The translations under genes were made by a program, and so were the position numbers. Below are positions 1 to 7,752 of a DNA stretch of 64,000 nt, piece by piece. The notes beneath the pieces are model-generated. The model made no database searches, was not told the origin of the DNA, and was given only the letters and a program-made list of their open reading frames with translations. The DNA comes from Rhizobium laguerreae (GTDB lineage Bacteria > Pseudomonadota > Alphaproteobacteria > Rhizobiales > Rhizobiaceae). Where the stretch lies: assembly GCF_002008165.1 (NCBI RefSeq), contig NZ_MRDM01000017.1:341325-405324 (forward strand). The letters are read 5' to 3'. The first letter of the stretch is position 1. Every line of letters begins with the position of its first letter.

Positions 1-8
1 AGGCGCAC

Positions 9-392
9 TTATGGCTTCGCGTCACACCAGTCATTCCGCCGCCTCGGACTCCACGTCCGCGCGAACCCTTCCTTGAGCAGCGTCTTCCCAATCTCTTCAC
101 CGTTCGTTCGGTAGATGTTGACGAGCGGCCGGTGCGACGAGGTCTTGTCGACCGCGCCGCTCGACACGACACGCAATCCCTTTTCGGCCAAAAGTTCCTT
201 GAGCCTTCCCTTGGCGATCAGCGCCAGCTTCCGTTCCTTCACGCACTTTGCGTGCGAACCGATTTCTGGTGTATCGATGCCCGAGACGAAAGGAACGCCT
301 TCTCCCAGCAGTCGCATGTTCTGCCCGTCGCATTTGACCGTGTCACCGTCGACGACGCTCAGCGATGCGCAGATAATCAGTCCAGCAATCAT
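9..392 (-). CDS. Staphylococcal nuclease-like (SNase/thermonuclease) protein, secreted
   Basis: This 127-residue protein has an SNase core. The first strand carries VVDGDTVKC, followed by RLLGE (the position of the active-site Arg of the family), GIDTPEI, and the C-terminal block GKTLLKEGFARTW typical of thermonuclease-family proteins. The N-terminus (MIAGLIICASLS) is short and hydrophobic and may act as an export signal, so the enzyme probably works outside the cytoplasm. In the family the reaction is calcium-dependent hydrolysis of DNA or RNA phosphodiesters. It is the last gene of a minus-strand run of three, 8 bases behind the 69-residue gene. It could be plasmid- or island-borne, since such nucleases are common beside conjugative genes. 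The family call is firm; the role is not known. Confidence 0.8.
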   Translation of the reverse strand: MIAGLIICASLSVVDGDTVKCDGQNMRLLGEGVPFVSGIDTPEIGSHAKCVKERKLALIAKGRLKELLAEKGLRVVSSGAVDKTSSHRPLVNIYRTNGEEIGKTLLKEGFARTWSPRRRNDWCDAKP

Positions 393-400
393 CGCAGCAT

Positions 401-610
401 CTATTCGTTCGAGGCCATGATTGGCTCGCCCCTCGGAATGCTCCGCATGATCTCAAGCAGCTCTTCCATAGATTCTCTTGCCTGCTCAAAGCCTCCTATG
501 AGCGCGCTTCGTTGGTCTCGATCGTCGATCGCGTGGGCCGCCATCTCGATTAAGCGAAGCTGGTCTCGCAGAAGATTAGCTTTGTCGATAAGGTGGGTAC
601 GGTGGTTCAT
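401..610 (-). CDS. Small hypothetical protein, 69 residues
   Basis: I do not recognise this protein. It is helical and charged (ANLLRDQLRLIEMAAHAIDD, then FEQARESMEELLEIMRSIP), with no membrane segment or signal. A good ribosome binding site, GGAGAACCT, lies directly before the ATG. It sits 8 bases upstream of the SNase-like gene on the same strand, so the two are probably co-transcribed. Similar short helical proteins occur in plasmid and island cargo, but no function can be given. Confidence 0.55.
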   Translation of the reverse strand: MNHRTHLIDKANLLRDQLRLIEMAAHAIDDRDQRSALIGGFEQARESMEELLEIMRSIPRGEPIMASNE

Positions 611-691
611 AGGTTCTCCGCAAAATTGCCTCAGCTCCTGAGGGTGAGCACTGATGCGAGCTATCGTTATCGGCTCCGCAAGGCTTTCCCG

Positions 692-1252
692 CTATTTCGA
701 ACCCCGAGCTTCGTCCAGGAGTGTATTGGCCACGATACCAGTGATCTCCTTGTGGTAGATGCCGAAATGCTGAAGGCTGAAGAGGCCATCTTCCTTTCCG
801 TCGGAAAGACCGGCCCGCTTCAAATGTAAAAGAAGATCGCTCCGAGAAACATAACAGCCCAGCGTCTTGGTCCATATGTATAGTTCGTTGAAGGCTCCGA
901 GACCCACTAATTCATTGGTAGATCGAAACAATTCAACACAGAGCGTTGACGTCTCCGAAAGCTCCCACAGTGCATATTCAGGTGTGGCGGTGAGCCGGCT
1001 GATACGAGCGCTATCGGTAGTGTTCATCTCCTTTTTCAGCCAGGCCAACACCGTCGGAGAGTTCCGTGGTATCCGGCTATCAAAGCTCTCCCAATACGCA
1101 AGCCCGGTCCGGGCGAGTGCTCTGCGGTCAGCAACACCCATTGGCGTCATCCCAAAGTGGGTAGCGGACATTACTGCCTTGTCGAGTTCAAGCGTGCTCG
1201 CTGCTGCGGGTACAGCAAAGCAGAATGCCAGCACAACCATCAGAATTCTCAT
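692..1252 (-). CDS. Hypothetical exported protein
   Basis: The chosen start gives MRILMVVLAFCFAVPAAAS, a clean Sec signal peptide with an AAAS cleavage region; an upstream in-frame start at 1312 would bury that signal and is less likely. The mature part (about 167 residues) has two cysteines (STLCVELF, TLGCYV) that could form a disulfide in the periplasm. No domain was recognised. It is the first gene of a minus-strand run with the 69-residue protein and the SNase-like protein. The product is probably periplasmic; the role is unknown. Confidence 0.6.
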   Translation of the reverse strand: MRILMVVLAFCFAVPAAASTLELDKAVMSATHFGMTPMGVADRRALARTGLAYWESFDSRIPRNSPTVLAWLKKEMNTTDSARISRLTATPEYALWELSETSTLCVELFRSTNELVGLGAFNELYIWTKTLGCYVSRSDLLLHLKRAGLSDGKEDGLFSLQHFGIYHKEITGIVANTLLDEARGSK

Positions 1253-1271
1253 TTCCAGACCTCGCAAGGGG

Positions 1272-1562
1272 TCATGCTGACCCATCAACATCGCCGTCTT
1301 CATCCAACGCATGCATCGGCAGATAGGTGTTCTTCTCCATCCACTCGCGGACGATAAACCTGATCATGTCGTTACGCGTCTTGCCGAGCTCGCCGGCTAG
1401 GTCGCGCAGAGCGTCCTCGACATCATCTTCCATCGAGACGGTGCCGGCATTGCGCAGCCGCAGTGCCGCGCGGCGCAGCATGATCTGGAGGTCCGCTCGC
1501 GAGATATCTCCGATCCGATCGGCGGCGTCTTCGAGGAGGGTGGCGGTGTCGGGGGAATTCAT
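1272..1562 (-). CDS. Ribbon-helix-helix-like small protein
   Basis: The 96-residue product starts at the MNSPDT codon; an upstream in-frame start at 1700 would add a basic tail of doubtful reality. Residues about 55-85 (DALRDLAGELGKTRNDMIRFIVREWMEKN) read like the two helices of an RHH/CopG DNA-binding domain, with the usual turn GKTRN before the second helix. The N-terminal 50 residues are helical and charged and resemble no family I know. It may be an antitoxin-type or transcriptional regulator, but no toxin partner follows it. The fold call is moderate and the function is inferred. Confidence 0.5.
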   Translation of the reverse strand: MNSPDTATLLEDAADRIGDISRADLQIMLRRAALRLRNAGTVSMEDDVEDALRDLAGELGKTRNDMIRFIVREWMEKNTYLPMHALDEDGDVDGSA

Positions 1563-1998
1563 TTCGCGGGTGACATTCCGGTTGGTCGTGCGGAAGAACG
1601 TCCGCGTGGAACGGTGGATATCGACACGTTGCATGTTGCGCAACCGGCGTACATATTGCACGGTAGCTTTACCGGATCCGGAGGGAATGGCCCTGACCAT
1701 CCCCTCCTTTGCGGGTACAGCTCCAGCCGCTGAGGGACGACATCGTTGTGTTTTCCAGGCACAGTCGTTTCCTTGGCGGCCGTTGCACTATGACGCAAAT
1801 CATTGATGCCGTGCGCATGGGCGGCGTTTAATCCACATGTTTATGCACTTTGGATTTGAGGCTCGGCTACATGGCCGGTGCGCCGGTCGGGTGTTGTCCA
1901 TGTCTAGTCTGGCGCTCACGGCTTCTTGCCGGTTAGTGCGAACAGTCATACACGGGTTCAGAATTACAGGGAGGGCCGCACGCTTGCTTAAGCACTTG
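1563..1998. other. Gap of 436 bases between divergent genes
   Basis: This stretch separates the RHH-like gene (minus strand) from the GIY-YIG gene (plus strand) and must hold both promoters. Open frames cross it on both strands, but none has a convincing ribosome binding site or recognisable protein. No repeat, tRNA or clear terminator was seen. Confidence 0.4.
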
Positions 1999-2559
1999 AT
2001 GATCGCTGTAGACTGGTTTGGGCCTTACTCGTCGGTCAAAGAAGCACGTGACGCTGCGAGACCTTATGATTGGCCGGGCCTGTACATGTTGATTGGTAAG
2101 GTCGGGGAAGAGGAGGCGTCCCGGGCTCAATATGTTGGAATCAGCGCGTCGCTCAGCGGACGGCTCACGGCTCGACATCATAAGCTTGGATCTGAGGCGA
2201 TCGAGGCGCGTGGGATTCGAGAGCTCCGACTTTGGCTCGGCGAAGTAACGACTGCGGAACCTGGCGGGAAGAAAATGAAGATCACTAGAGCCACCCTGAA
2301 CTATTCGGAGTGGCTTCATGCGCGCTTTATGAAGCTTCCTCTCAATGATCTGAGAACCAAAACGCTGCCCGATAGAAGCGTAACGGTTCTCAATAGGTGG
2401 TGGAAAACGGATTTCGCCACACTTCAGGCCAGGAGGCCTCACCCCGACTGGCCAAATCTGATTGACTTTCCTCACTACGGCTTGCCTGCGCGCACGGTAT
2501 GGTTCGGCGGGAAGCAGCGCACATTTTCAAATGCAGACAACTACGCTCATCCTGAATGA
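1999..2559 (+). CDS. GIY-YIG domain protein
   Basis: The 186-residue form starts at MIAVDWF; the frame is open upstream to 1837, but that part is unlike a protein domain. The GIY-YIG core is seen as WPGLYMLIGK, then QYVGISASLSGRL, with TARHHKL behind, matching the G[IL]Y...YVG strands and the following conserved Arg and His region of the fold. The rest (about residues 90-186) is unrecognised. Family members are single-domain nucleases in repair, restriction or homing. The nearby serine recombinase fits a mobile or defence role, but substrate and activity are unknown. Confidence 0.65.
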   Translation: MIAVDWFGPYSSVKEARDAARPYDWPGLYMLIGKVGEEEASRAQYVGISASLSGRLTARHHKLGSEAIEARGIRELRLWLGEVTTAEPGGKKMKITRATLNYSEWLHARFMKLPLNDLRTKTLPDRSVTVLNRWWKTDFATLQARRPHPDWPNLIDFPHYGLPARTVWFGGKQRTFSNADNYAHPE

Positions 2560-2562
2560 CCA

Positions 2563-2830
2563 TCACCAGAAGAATTGCGGCACGCTCGCTGCGCCTTTGA
2601 TCTTTTTGCGCTCGCGAACGGCGGCCATGTCCCTTTCCAGCGCGCGATATGTCGCGAGTTCGGCTTCAAGGCGCTTATAGATCGGCAGACACTTTTGACC
2701 TCTCAGCGAGTCTATCAAGCGCCCGCTCAATGCGTTTCGCCGTGATCGGCTTGTCCCGTCGGTGCGTGACCGTCGGCAAGTTTTGAGTATCCAGGACCGA
2801 GGTCCTGCTACGTTGCGAAACCTTGCTCAT
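2563..2830 (-). pseudogene. Frameshifted recombinase-associated coiled-coil protein
   Basis: A near-perfect AAGGAGG site precedes ATG at 2830. The first frame reads MSKVSQRSRTSVL... through ITAKRIERALDRLAE, then hits TAA after 51 codons. The next frame (shifted by one base near 2700) continues smoothly as CLPIYKRLEAELATYRALE and DMAAVRERKKIKG, to a TGA at 2563-2565. Both halves are charged and helical and join into one plausible protein of about 89 residues. It follows the serine recombinase on the same strand by 71 bases, as accessory genes do. It is either a real frameshift mutation, a sequencing error or, less likely, programmed frameshifting; no slippery heptamer was noticed. Confidence 0.65.
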
Positions 2831-2901
2831 GCCAATCCTCCTTGAGCATCTCATGGGATATGTGTTGCTCAGTCTGCGGAAAGGAATGGCATGGAAAGCC
2901 G

Positions 2902-4707
2902 TTATAGGTCTCGGGGATGCCCTGTCGCTTTCGACGGTCTGATCTCACGAACTAGATCATTATCAGGCTTGGGCTGGCGGGGATCACCGCTAAGGTATTC
3001 AAGGATTGCGTCGCGAAGTGAGACCTGCCAGTTTCCGAAATCGATCAAACCTGGCGAATCCAGTCGGCGATAAAGACCACGACGGTCCTCCGCTACCAAC
3101 GTTACAACCCCCCAGCCGCGAGAGGCCTTCACGGGGGCACCTTCCTCGGCAAGAAATGGTTTAAGCCAGCTGGTAACTGCTAGAGAGAGCTTGCCATCCT
3201 CATCGCGGGTGACGCTGATAGATTTTATAAGCTCTCGCACGATCCGGGGCAGCTCTCCCATTTCGTCCAGCATGTAAAGCGCCATCTCCAGCTTCGGCCT
3301 ATAAGCGCTGAGACGTTCCGCAAAGCTAGCAATGCTAGCGGGATTGACGATAATCCGCCTTTCCGGGGGTAGGGAGGTCAACTCTTCTTCGAGCCGGTCC
3401 CGTTCCTCTCCTTGTTCCTTCATCTTGGCTGAAAGCGTCGCAGCGTCACCGACATCGTTGAGGATTAACTCCAGCAGGCGTCCATTTTTCTTCTGAATGT
3501 CCGCGAGACGCGCTTTGATCTGCGTCTGGCGACGGCCTTCATGCGCGGCTTCGGCCTGGCGTTGTTCCATGTGGGCTTTGGCATAGGCTTGGATTTGAGC
3601 GGGGGAGGCAAGCTCGCGGGTGAGGCTGTCGATAACTAAAGCCTCCACTTCCTCAAGATAGAAGGTCTTTGGGTTAGGGCAGGCGCCGCTGTTCGTATGA
3701 GCGGAGCATCGCAGTCTAGTCCGGTTTGACTTGTCCACGCCGGAAACCGACATGCCTGCGCCACACGCCTTGCACTTGATGAGACCGGAAAGCAATCTCT
3801 TTGGGCGGCGTTGGGCGACCATGTTGTCAGGACGGCGTTTGTGCGCCCGTTCGGTCAACTGCGCCTGCACTGCCCTGAAAAGCTCATCCGAGATGATACG
3901 AAGTTCAGGAGCATCGGCGGCTTGCCGTTCATTAGCGGGGTTGGCCCGACTCACACGTTTGCCCGTGTCGGGGTCCTTCACCATTTGGTTCTTATTCCAC
4001 ACGATCCGTCCGACATACTGAGAATTGCGGAGGATGCCGGAACCGCGCTCCTCCGCTCCGATGAGTGCAGAGGGTGTCCAAAGCTTCCCCCTCGGCGGCT
4101 TTACGCCCTCCCCATTGAGCATCTTGCAAATGGATTTTGGTGATCGTCCCCGTTCGTATTCAGTGAAAATTCGCCTCACGATCTCCGCCTCGCTTTCAAC
4201 AATGCGAGGTTTGCCAGGATTTGATGGGTCGGGTTGATATGCGAACGCCTTTCCGCCCGCTGAAAGGCCTTGTTTGAGAAGGCCACTCATTCCGCGCCGG
4301 ACTTTATGAACGTTGTCCTCACGGAATAGCTGAGCGAATAGGCCACGCATTCCAACGGTCATGGTACTTGCCTCACCCCCATGAACTTCGATGATTTTGC
4401 AGCCGATAAACTGAAGCCGCTTGTACATTCCAGCTAAGTCGTGCATGTCGCGGGAAAGGCGATCCAGAGCCTCAACTATGATTATCTGGAACAAACCGGC
4501 TTGTGCGTCGCCCAGTAGCCTCTGAATACCATCGCGCCCATGCAGCGAAGCTCCGGACTTGGCCTTGTCCGCATAACGCGCCACCACATGATATCCTTCG
4601 CGCTTAGCGAACGCATCACAGAGGTCGGTTTGGTCCTGGGTCGACCGTTCATTTTGTAAGTCTGTGGAAAAGCGGCCGTAGATGGCTGCTCGCGGTCCGT
4701 GGGTCAT
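2902..4707 (-). CDS. Large serine recombinase
   Basis: The protein has about 601 residues. The N-terminal resolvase domain starts AAIYGRFSTDLQNERSTQDQ, with the nucleophilic serine in GRFS. It continues through the conserved ALDRLSRD block to a recombinase domain (about 165-290). A zinc ribbon follows (CKACGAGMSV with the second Cys pair in CSAHTNSGAC), then a long coiled coil (about 385-460). This order is the one of phage-type large serine integrases, which do directional site-specific recombination between attP and attB. ATG at 4707 is preferred over an upstream TTG at 4722 because GGGGAC precedes it. A frameshifted accessory gene lies directly downstream. The target site was not identified. 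Confidence 0.92.
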   Translation of the reverse strand: MTHGPRAAIYGRFSTDLQNERSTQDQTDLCDAFAKREGYHVVARYADKAKSGASLHGRDGIQRLLGDAQAGLFQIIIVEALDRLSRDMHDLAGMYKRLQFIGCKIIEVHGGEASTMTVGMRGLFAQLFREDNVHKVRRGMSGLLKQGLSAGGKAFAYQPDPSNPGKPRIVESEAEIVRRIFTEYERGRSPKSICKMLNGEGVKPPRGKLWTPSALIGAEERGSGILRNSQYVGRIVWNKNQMVKDPDTGKRVSRANPANERQAADAPELRIISDELFRAVQAQLTERAHKRRPDNMVAQRRPKRLLSGLIKCKACGAGMSVSGVDKSNRTRLRCSAHTNSGACPNPKTFYLEEVEALVIDSLTRELASPAQIQAYAKAHMEQRQAEAAHEGRRQTQIKARLADIQKKNGRLLELILNDVGDAATLSAKMKEQGEERDRLEEELTSLPPERRIIVNPASIASFAERLSAYRPKLEMALYMLDEMGELPRIVRELIKSISVTRDEDGKLSLAVTSWLKPFLAEEGAPVKASRGWGVVTLVAEDRRGLYRRLDSPGLIDFGNWQVSLRDAILEYLSGDPRQPKPDNDLVREIRPSKATGHPRDL

Positions 4708-4864
4708 GGATGACGTCCCCAAAGTTTGGCCTGTTCTCGATCCCGCTATCTGGCCCTTTCAGGTTCGCCGCCTAATGCCTAAGAGCGTGCAACTGCCAGG
4801 ACGGAATGGGAGATATCGCAGTAGGTTACTTGCGTCGCTTCACTTGTCTCGCGCAGTGACGACC

Positions 4865-5032
4865 CTATGGATTTCCCGTTCTCTCAGATTGGTGGCACAC
4901 GAAGTGGGCTTTTAGGATTTGAAGTAGCTCAGCATTCATAGATCGATCATTTGCACTGGCCGCTTCCCTTAGCTTCGTCTTGAGTGTGGTTGGAATTCTA
5001 ACTCTCATCAAATCTACGGTATCGAAACTCAT
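4865..5032 (-). CDS. Arc-type ribbon-helix-helix repressor, 55 residues
   Basis: This short gene was read directly from the sequence. The product starts MSFDTVDLMRVRIPTTL and continues LREAASANDRSMNAELLQIL. This is the Arc fold: a strand (LMRVRIP), a first helix, the typical DRSMNAE turn, and a second helix. GAGG lies 8 bases before the ATG. It is divergent from the second Arc-like gene at 5121, and a 15-bp direct repeat lies in the shared promoter region. The two proteins share the R-I/L-P...R-S-M-N-A-E core, so one probably arose from the other or they form a regulatory switch. Arc-type proteins bind as dimers of dimers to operators. The function as a repressor is inferred from the fold. 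Confidence 0.75.
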   Translation of the reverse strand: MSFDTVDLMRVRIPTTLKTKLREAASANDRSMNAELLQILKAHFVCHQSERTGNP

Positions 5033-5049
5033 TTGCGCCTCACTGTATG

Positions 5050-5112
5050 CCCACGGTGGACCATGTGGATATTGCTGCGTAACTCCTTGAAGTCAACCCC
5101 ACGGTGGACCAT
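5050..5112. promoter_or_regulatory. Shared operator region: 15-bp direct repeat between two Arc-like genes
   Basis: The 15-mer CCCACGGTGGACCAT occurs perfectly at 5050-5064 and at 5098-5112, 48 bases apart centre to centre (about 4.5 helical turns). Each copy holds a small dyad (CCAC-G-GTGG, and GGT-GG-ACC). One copy lies 18 bases upstream of the minus-strand ATG and the other 9 bases upstream of the plus-strand ATG. The placement is what an autoregulatory RHH operator needs. Binding is inferred. Confidence 0.65.
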
Positions 5113-5120
5113 TATCGCGC

Positions 5121-5453
5121 ATGTCTAGAACCGATCCCCCCCTTCGAATACGACTGCCAGAGGCGCTAAAGGTGCAAATTCAATTGCTTGCAGTTGAAAA
5201 CCGTCGCTCGATGAATGCTGAGATTGTCGCGCGATTGGCGGCGAGCGTGAGGCAGCCTGAGGCGTCCGAGGATAACCAGAGCGCAGCTCTTCATGAAATC
5301 GAACGCCTGCGGACTGAGCTTCGGTCGGCGGAAAGTGAGCGAAGCGCTCACGCTATGCGCCTTCGCAAGCTTGAGTACGATATTGTGGCAACGAATGACA
5401 GCTACAAGGAGCTTTCGCTTAGGGTCGCCGCGTTAGAGAACCACGAGGAGTGA
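5121..5453 (+). CDS. Arc-like ribbon-helix-helix protein with C-terminal coiled coil
   Basis: The product has 110 residues. Residues 1-42 are an Arc-type RHH domain: PPLRIRLPEALKVQIQLLAV, then the turn NRRSMNAEIVARL. The rest is a charged coiled coil (HEIERLRTELRSAESERSAH ... LRVAALENHEE), absent from Arc itself, which may set oligomer state or bind a partner. No strong ribosome binding site precedes the ATG, and the downstream operator copy is only 9 bases away, so bound repressor could block initiation directly. Phage Arc family regulators occupy such divergent pairs. Its target genes are not known. Confidence 0.72.
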   Translation: MSRTDPPLRIRLPEALKVQIQLLAVENRRSMNAEIVARLAASVRQPEASEDNQSAALHEIERLRTELRSAESERSAHAMRLRKLEYDIVATNDSYKELSLRVAALENHEE

Positions 5454-5482
5454 CCAATCTGTGGCAGTGAGCGATGCAGCGC

Positions 5483-6073
5483 TTAGAGCAGCTTTTGGTG
5501 CACGCGTTCTGCTAAGAAATAAAGGCCCTGAACCGTACAAAACACAATCGATGACGCGAAGAAGGTCATCCCGGCAAGGAAACTGCATTTTAGCCACCAC
5601 GTAGCCCGGGCGGCAGTCTCGGGCTCGGAGACGGCGTTCATCACGGCGACTGCATTTCCAGCCAGGAGAGACCCGCCCACGCAGAAAAAGAACCCCAAAA
5701 ATGAAACCATGGTGAGGTAGGCAAACAAATATGAAAGGAAAACACGGAGCGAAATCTCGTTGTCCGCAGTATCTCCATTCACCGTGATGCTTACCTTAAC
5801 GCCTGGCACTGCCTTGTCTAAGTCGCCGCCCGCGAACGCAACGACAGCCGCCAACGCGGCGATGAAGAACCCCGGGAGGCTTGAGAAAAACGGAATTAAA
5901 TAGTCTGAGGCCGACTTGTCACCGACAAGTTCAAGTTTTATCGGAAGCCATGCATACACCGCGCAGACCGCAACTGTGGTCGCAAGCGGAAGCGTCCAAC
6001 GAAATAGATCAAGGGTCGGTCCTTTAACGGCCAGAAACGCAAACGGCCGCAAGAACTGATATGCTGAAGTCAC
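5483..6073 (-). CDS. Four-helix membrane protein, second gene of an unknown two-gene unit
   Basis: The product has 196 residues. Four hydrophobic spans are visible: about 25-44 (WTLPLATTVAVCAVYAWL), 57-82 (two-part, rich in Phe and Ala), 111-137 (FLSYLFAYLTMVSFLGFFF) and 159-187. A polar stretch of about 28 residues separates spans 2 and 3. Its start overlaps the end of the 323-residue gene by four bases (ATGA), so the two are translationally coupled and probably act together. No family was recognised. Size and helix number are like effectors of two-gene defence systems (for example KwaA of Kiwa), but this is analogy only. Confidence 0.7.
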   Translation of the reverse strand: MTSAYQFLRPFAFLAVKGPTLDLFRWTLPLATTVAVCAVYAWLPIKLELVGDKSASDYLIPFFSSLPGFFIAALAAVVAFAGGDLDKAVPGVKVSITVNGDTADNEISLRVFLSYLFAYLTMVSFLGFFFCVGGSLLAGNAVAVMNAVSEPETAARATWWLKCSFLAGMTFFASSIVFCTVQGLYFLAERVHQKLL

Positions 6074-7041
6074 ACCGAGCGCTCCTTCAGAAGGATTTCA
6101 ACTGCCCGTGATTGAAGCTGCGGCACGATATCGTCGGGGGAAGCATTTGAGATAGGGGGATCAATGTTCCCGACCCGCCTCGTTTTCACATAAGCTTGCC
6201 CGATGATATTGCCAGTCTCCGCGTCAACGTCCACGCTGAATGACTTACCGTCTTTTTCAGGCTGCACGTAGATACGTGCAGTAGGATAGTCAGTCTTGTT
6301 CATTCTCGCTTCACCGAGGAGCGTCCCCCAGCGTTGTCCCTCGGGTAAATCCTTAGAAACGCGCACCTTCACCGAATACTCTTCAAGTTTGAGGAATGGG
6401 CTCTGTCCTAACGGTTCCTTTACAGTGGGTGAAACCAACTTCATGCCGAGAATTTTGCCATGCTCCAAGTCCTCGATAAGCCGGTCCGAGGGATACCCTC
6501 CCAAAGCAATATGCGGCTGATAGGTGATGTCCTTATTGATGCCTCCCGGTTTTTGATAAGTGAAGGCTTTCGGGTCCGCATCACAAGCCTGCCTGATTAT
6601 GGTGTTTAGTGTCGCCTGTATCTTTTGAACCGGAACTGCGGGAATAGCCTCGATCAGCGTAAGATATGTGTTGGGAAAATCCCTTTGTTGCTTAGTCGAA
6701 ATGAAGACGTGAGCAGATGCTCCGCTCCCTTCTTTTTCACCCTTTGCAATATGACGCGACGTCCTCACTTCATGATCCAGGTAGGTCGTATCCGGCGCGT
6801 TTCGATCAGACATCTCCAAGAGAAGCGTCATAATATCATTCGCTGCGTCTAAGTGAACTTCCTTCAAAATCGCGGTAATGGACCCCTTGTTGAACTTCTT
6901 TGATGGAGTTTTTTTGTTCTGGGCCGCCTTCAGCCAGTAGAAGGCCAGGTCAATCAAGTCCGGGTATGGTGCCTGCTGCGCGCGGCGCTGCACGGTAAGA
7001 TCATAGAAGAGAAGGTCACGCGCGTCCTTTACAACTGCCAT
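6070..7041 (-). CDS. Hypothetical soluble protein, first gene of an unknown two-gene unit
   Basis: This 323-residue cytoplasmic protein has no signal or membrane segment. The N-terminal 60 residues include LLFYDLTVQRRAQQAPYPDL and a basic stretch (NKKTPSKKFNKGS). The middle and C-terminal parts alternate strands and helices (ISTKQQRDFPNTYLTLIEAI, RIYVQPEKDGKSFSVDVD). No catalytic motif was recognised. It overlaps by four bases with a four-helix membrane protein, the layout of a soluble sensor plus membrane effector. DUF4868 (KwaB) is similar in length, but I see no signature of it and the gene order is reversed. The function is unknown. Confidence 0.7.
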   Translation of the reverse strand: MAVVKDARDLLFYDLTVQRRAQQAPYPDLIDLAFYWLKAAQNKKTPSKKFNKGSITAILKEVHLDAANDIMTLLLEMSDRNAPDTTYLDHEVRTSRHIAKGEKEGSGASAHVFISTKQQRDFPNTYLTLIEAIPAVPVQKIQATLNTIIRQACDADPKAFTYQKPGGINKDITYQPHIALGGYPSDRLIEDLEHGKILGMKLVSPTVKEPLGQSPFLKLEEYSVKVRVSKDLPEGQRWGTLLGEARMNKTDYPTARIYVQPEKDGKSFSVDVDAETGNIIGQAYVKTRRVGNIDPPISNASPDDIVPQLQSRAVEILLKERSV

Positions 7042-7237
7042 GTATTGCCCCGATGAATGAACTCAACCACTCATAAACGCTAATAGAACAGGGCGGTAGC
7101 CTGCCCGTTAGAAAGACACCGATCATTTTTGACGCTCGCGACGGAGACCCTTGCCGCGCATGTCGTTGGTAATCCGCCATCCGCTGAACAGACTGTTCGA
7201 CGGTAGTTTTGCTTACCACCACCAGACGTCTGTTCGA

Positions 7238-7621
7238 TTAATGTCTCGGCGCCCACGATAGAAGAGCACAATCGGAGTTAGAATATCGCCCGATCACCTC
7301 CTCAACATTGACGCCGCCAAAACCATTTCGCGCTCGATAGCTCATAACGATGCTGTGTGTACCGTCCGCCGCGACGGGCGTGACTCTAGTTGAGACATGC
7401 TCAAAACGATCAGGTTCTCGAAGTGTCTCTTTAACGGCATCTTCCAGCGCAGGAAGCGCACCGTAATAATAATCAAGGCAATGAAATCCCGCCTGCTTCC
7501 TTTCCCTTTGCTCCTCGGCGCTTGGCTGTACGCAAAAAGATAAAATTGTCAAAACGAACAAAATTGCCGTGCCGCCGACGACGTAGGAACGGCATCCCGG
7601 TTTCGCAGCGCCTTCAGCCAT
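7238..7621 (-). CDS. Small membrane-anchored hypothetical protein
   Basis: The product has 127 residues. One N-terminal hydrophobic segment (GGTAILFVLTILSFCVQPSA) is followed by a soluble part with two cysteines (GFHCLDYYYG and NSDCALLSW) and the motif YRARNGFGGVNVEEVIGRY. The soluble part is probably periplasmic and disulfide-bonded. Similar short anchored proteins occur in plasmid and phage regions, but I cannot name the family. It lies 196 bases upstream of the two-gene unit on the same strand; the gap holds no gene I can support. Confidence 0.55.
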   Translation of the reverse strand: MAEGAAKPGCRSYVVGGTAILFVLTILSFCVQPSAEEQRERKQAGFHCLDYYYGALPALEDAVKETLREPDRFEHVSTRVTPVAADGTHSIVMSYRARNGFGGVNVEEVIGRYSNSDCALLSWAPRH

Positions 7622-7670
7622 GTGATCCCCAAAAATTTGGTCTGTTCAGTAGCTATAGCTTGACGCCTTG

Positions 7671-7688
7671 CAATTGCAATTAATTGCA
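7671..7688. promoter_or_regulatory. 18-bp palindromic operator candidate upstream of the XRE gene
   Basis: A perfect 16-base palindrome, TTGCAATTAATTGCAA, lies at 7674-7689, 64 bases before the XRE regulator start. The 18 bases 7671-7688 recur exactly, in the other orientation, at 15859-15876 near the integrase start. Placement fits an autoregulatory operator of the XRE protein that may also control the integrase. The sequence also resembles TGCAA-type Fur/Mur sites, so control by a metal regulator is an alternative. Confidence 0.5.
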
Positions 7689-7752
7689 AACATGTAATTT
7701 CATTCCATCACTGTTTTTCCTGCGTTCAGGCTAACTCCATCACGGAGGCTGC

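Noticed and set aside
5483..7041. Calling the two-gene unit Kiwa (kwaA-kwaB)
   Set aside because: Sizes fit loosely, but gene order is reversed and no DUF4868 signature was recognised.
7016..7222. A short minus-strand frame between two small genes
   Set aside because: Its product has no domain, and no convincing ribosome binding site precedes it; it overlaps the start of the 323-residue gene.
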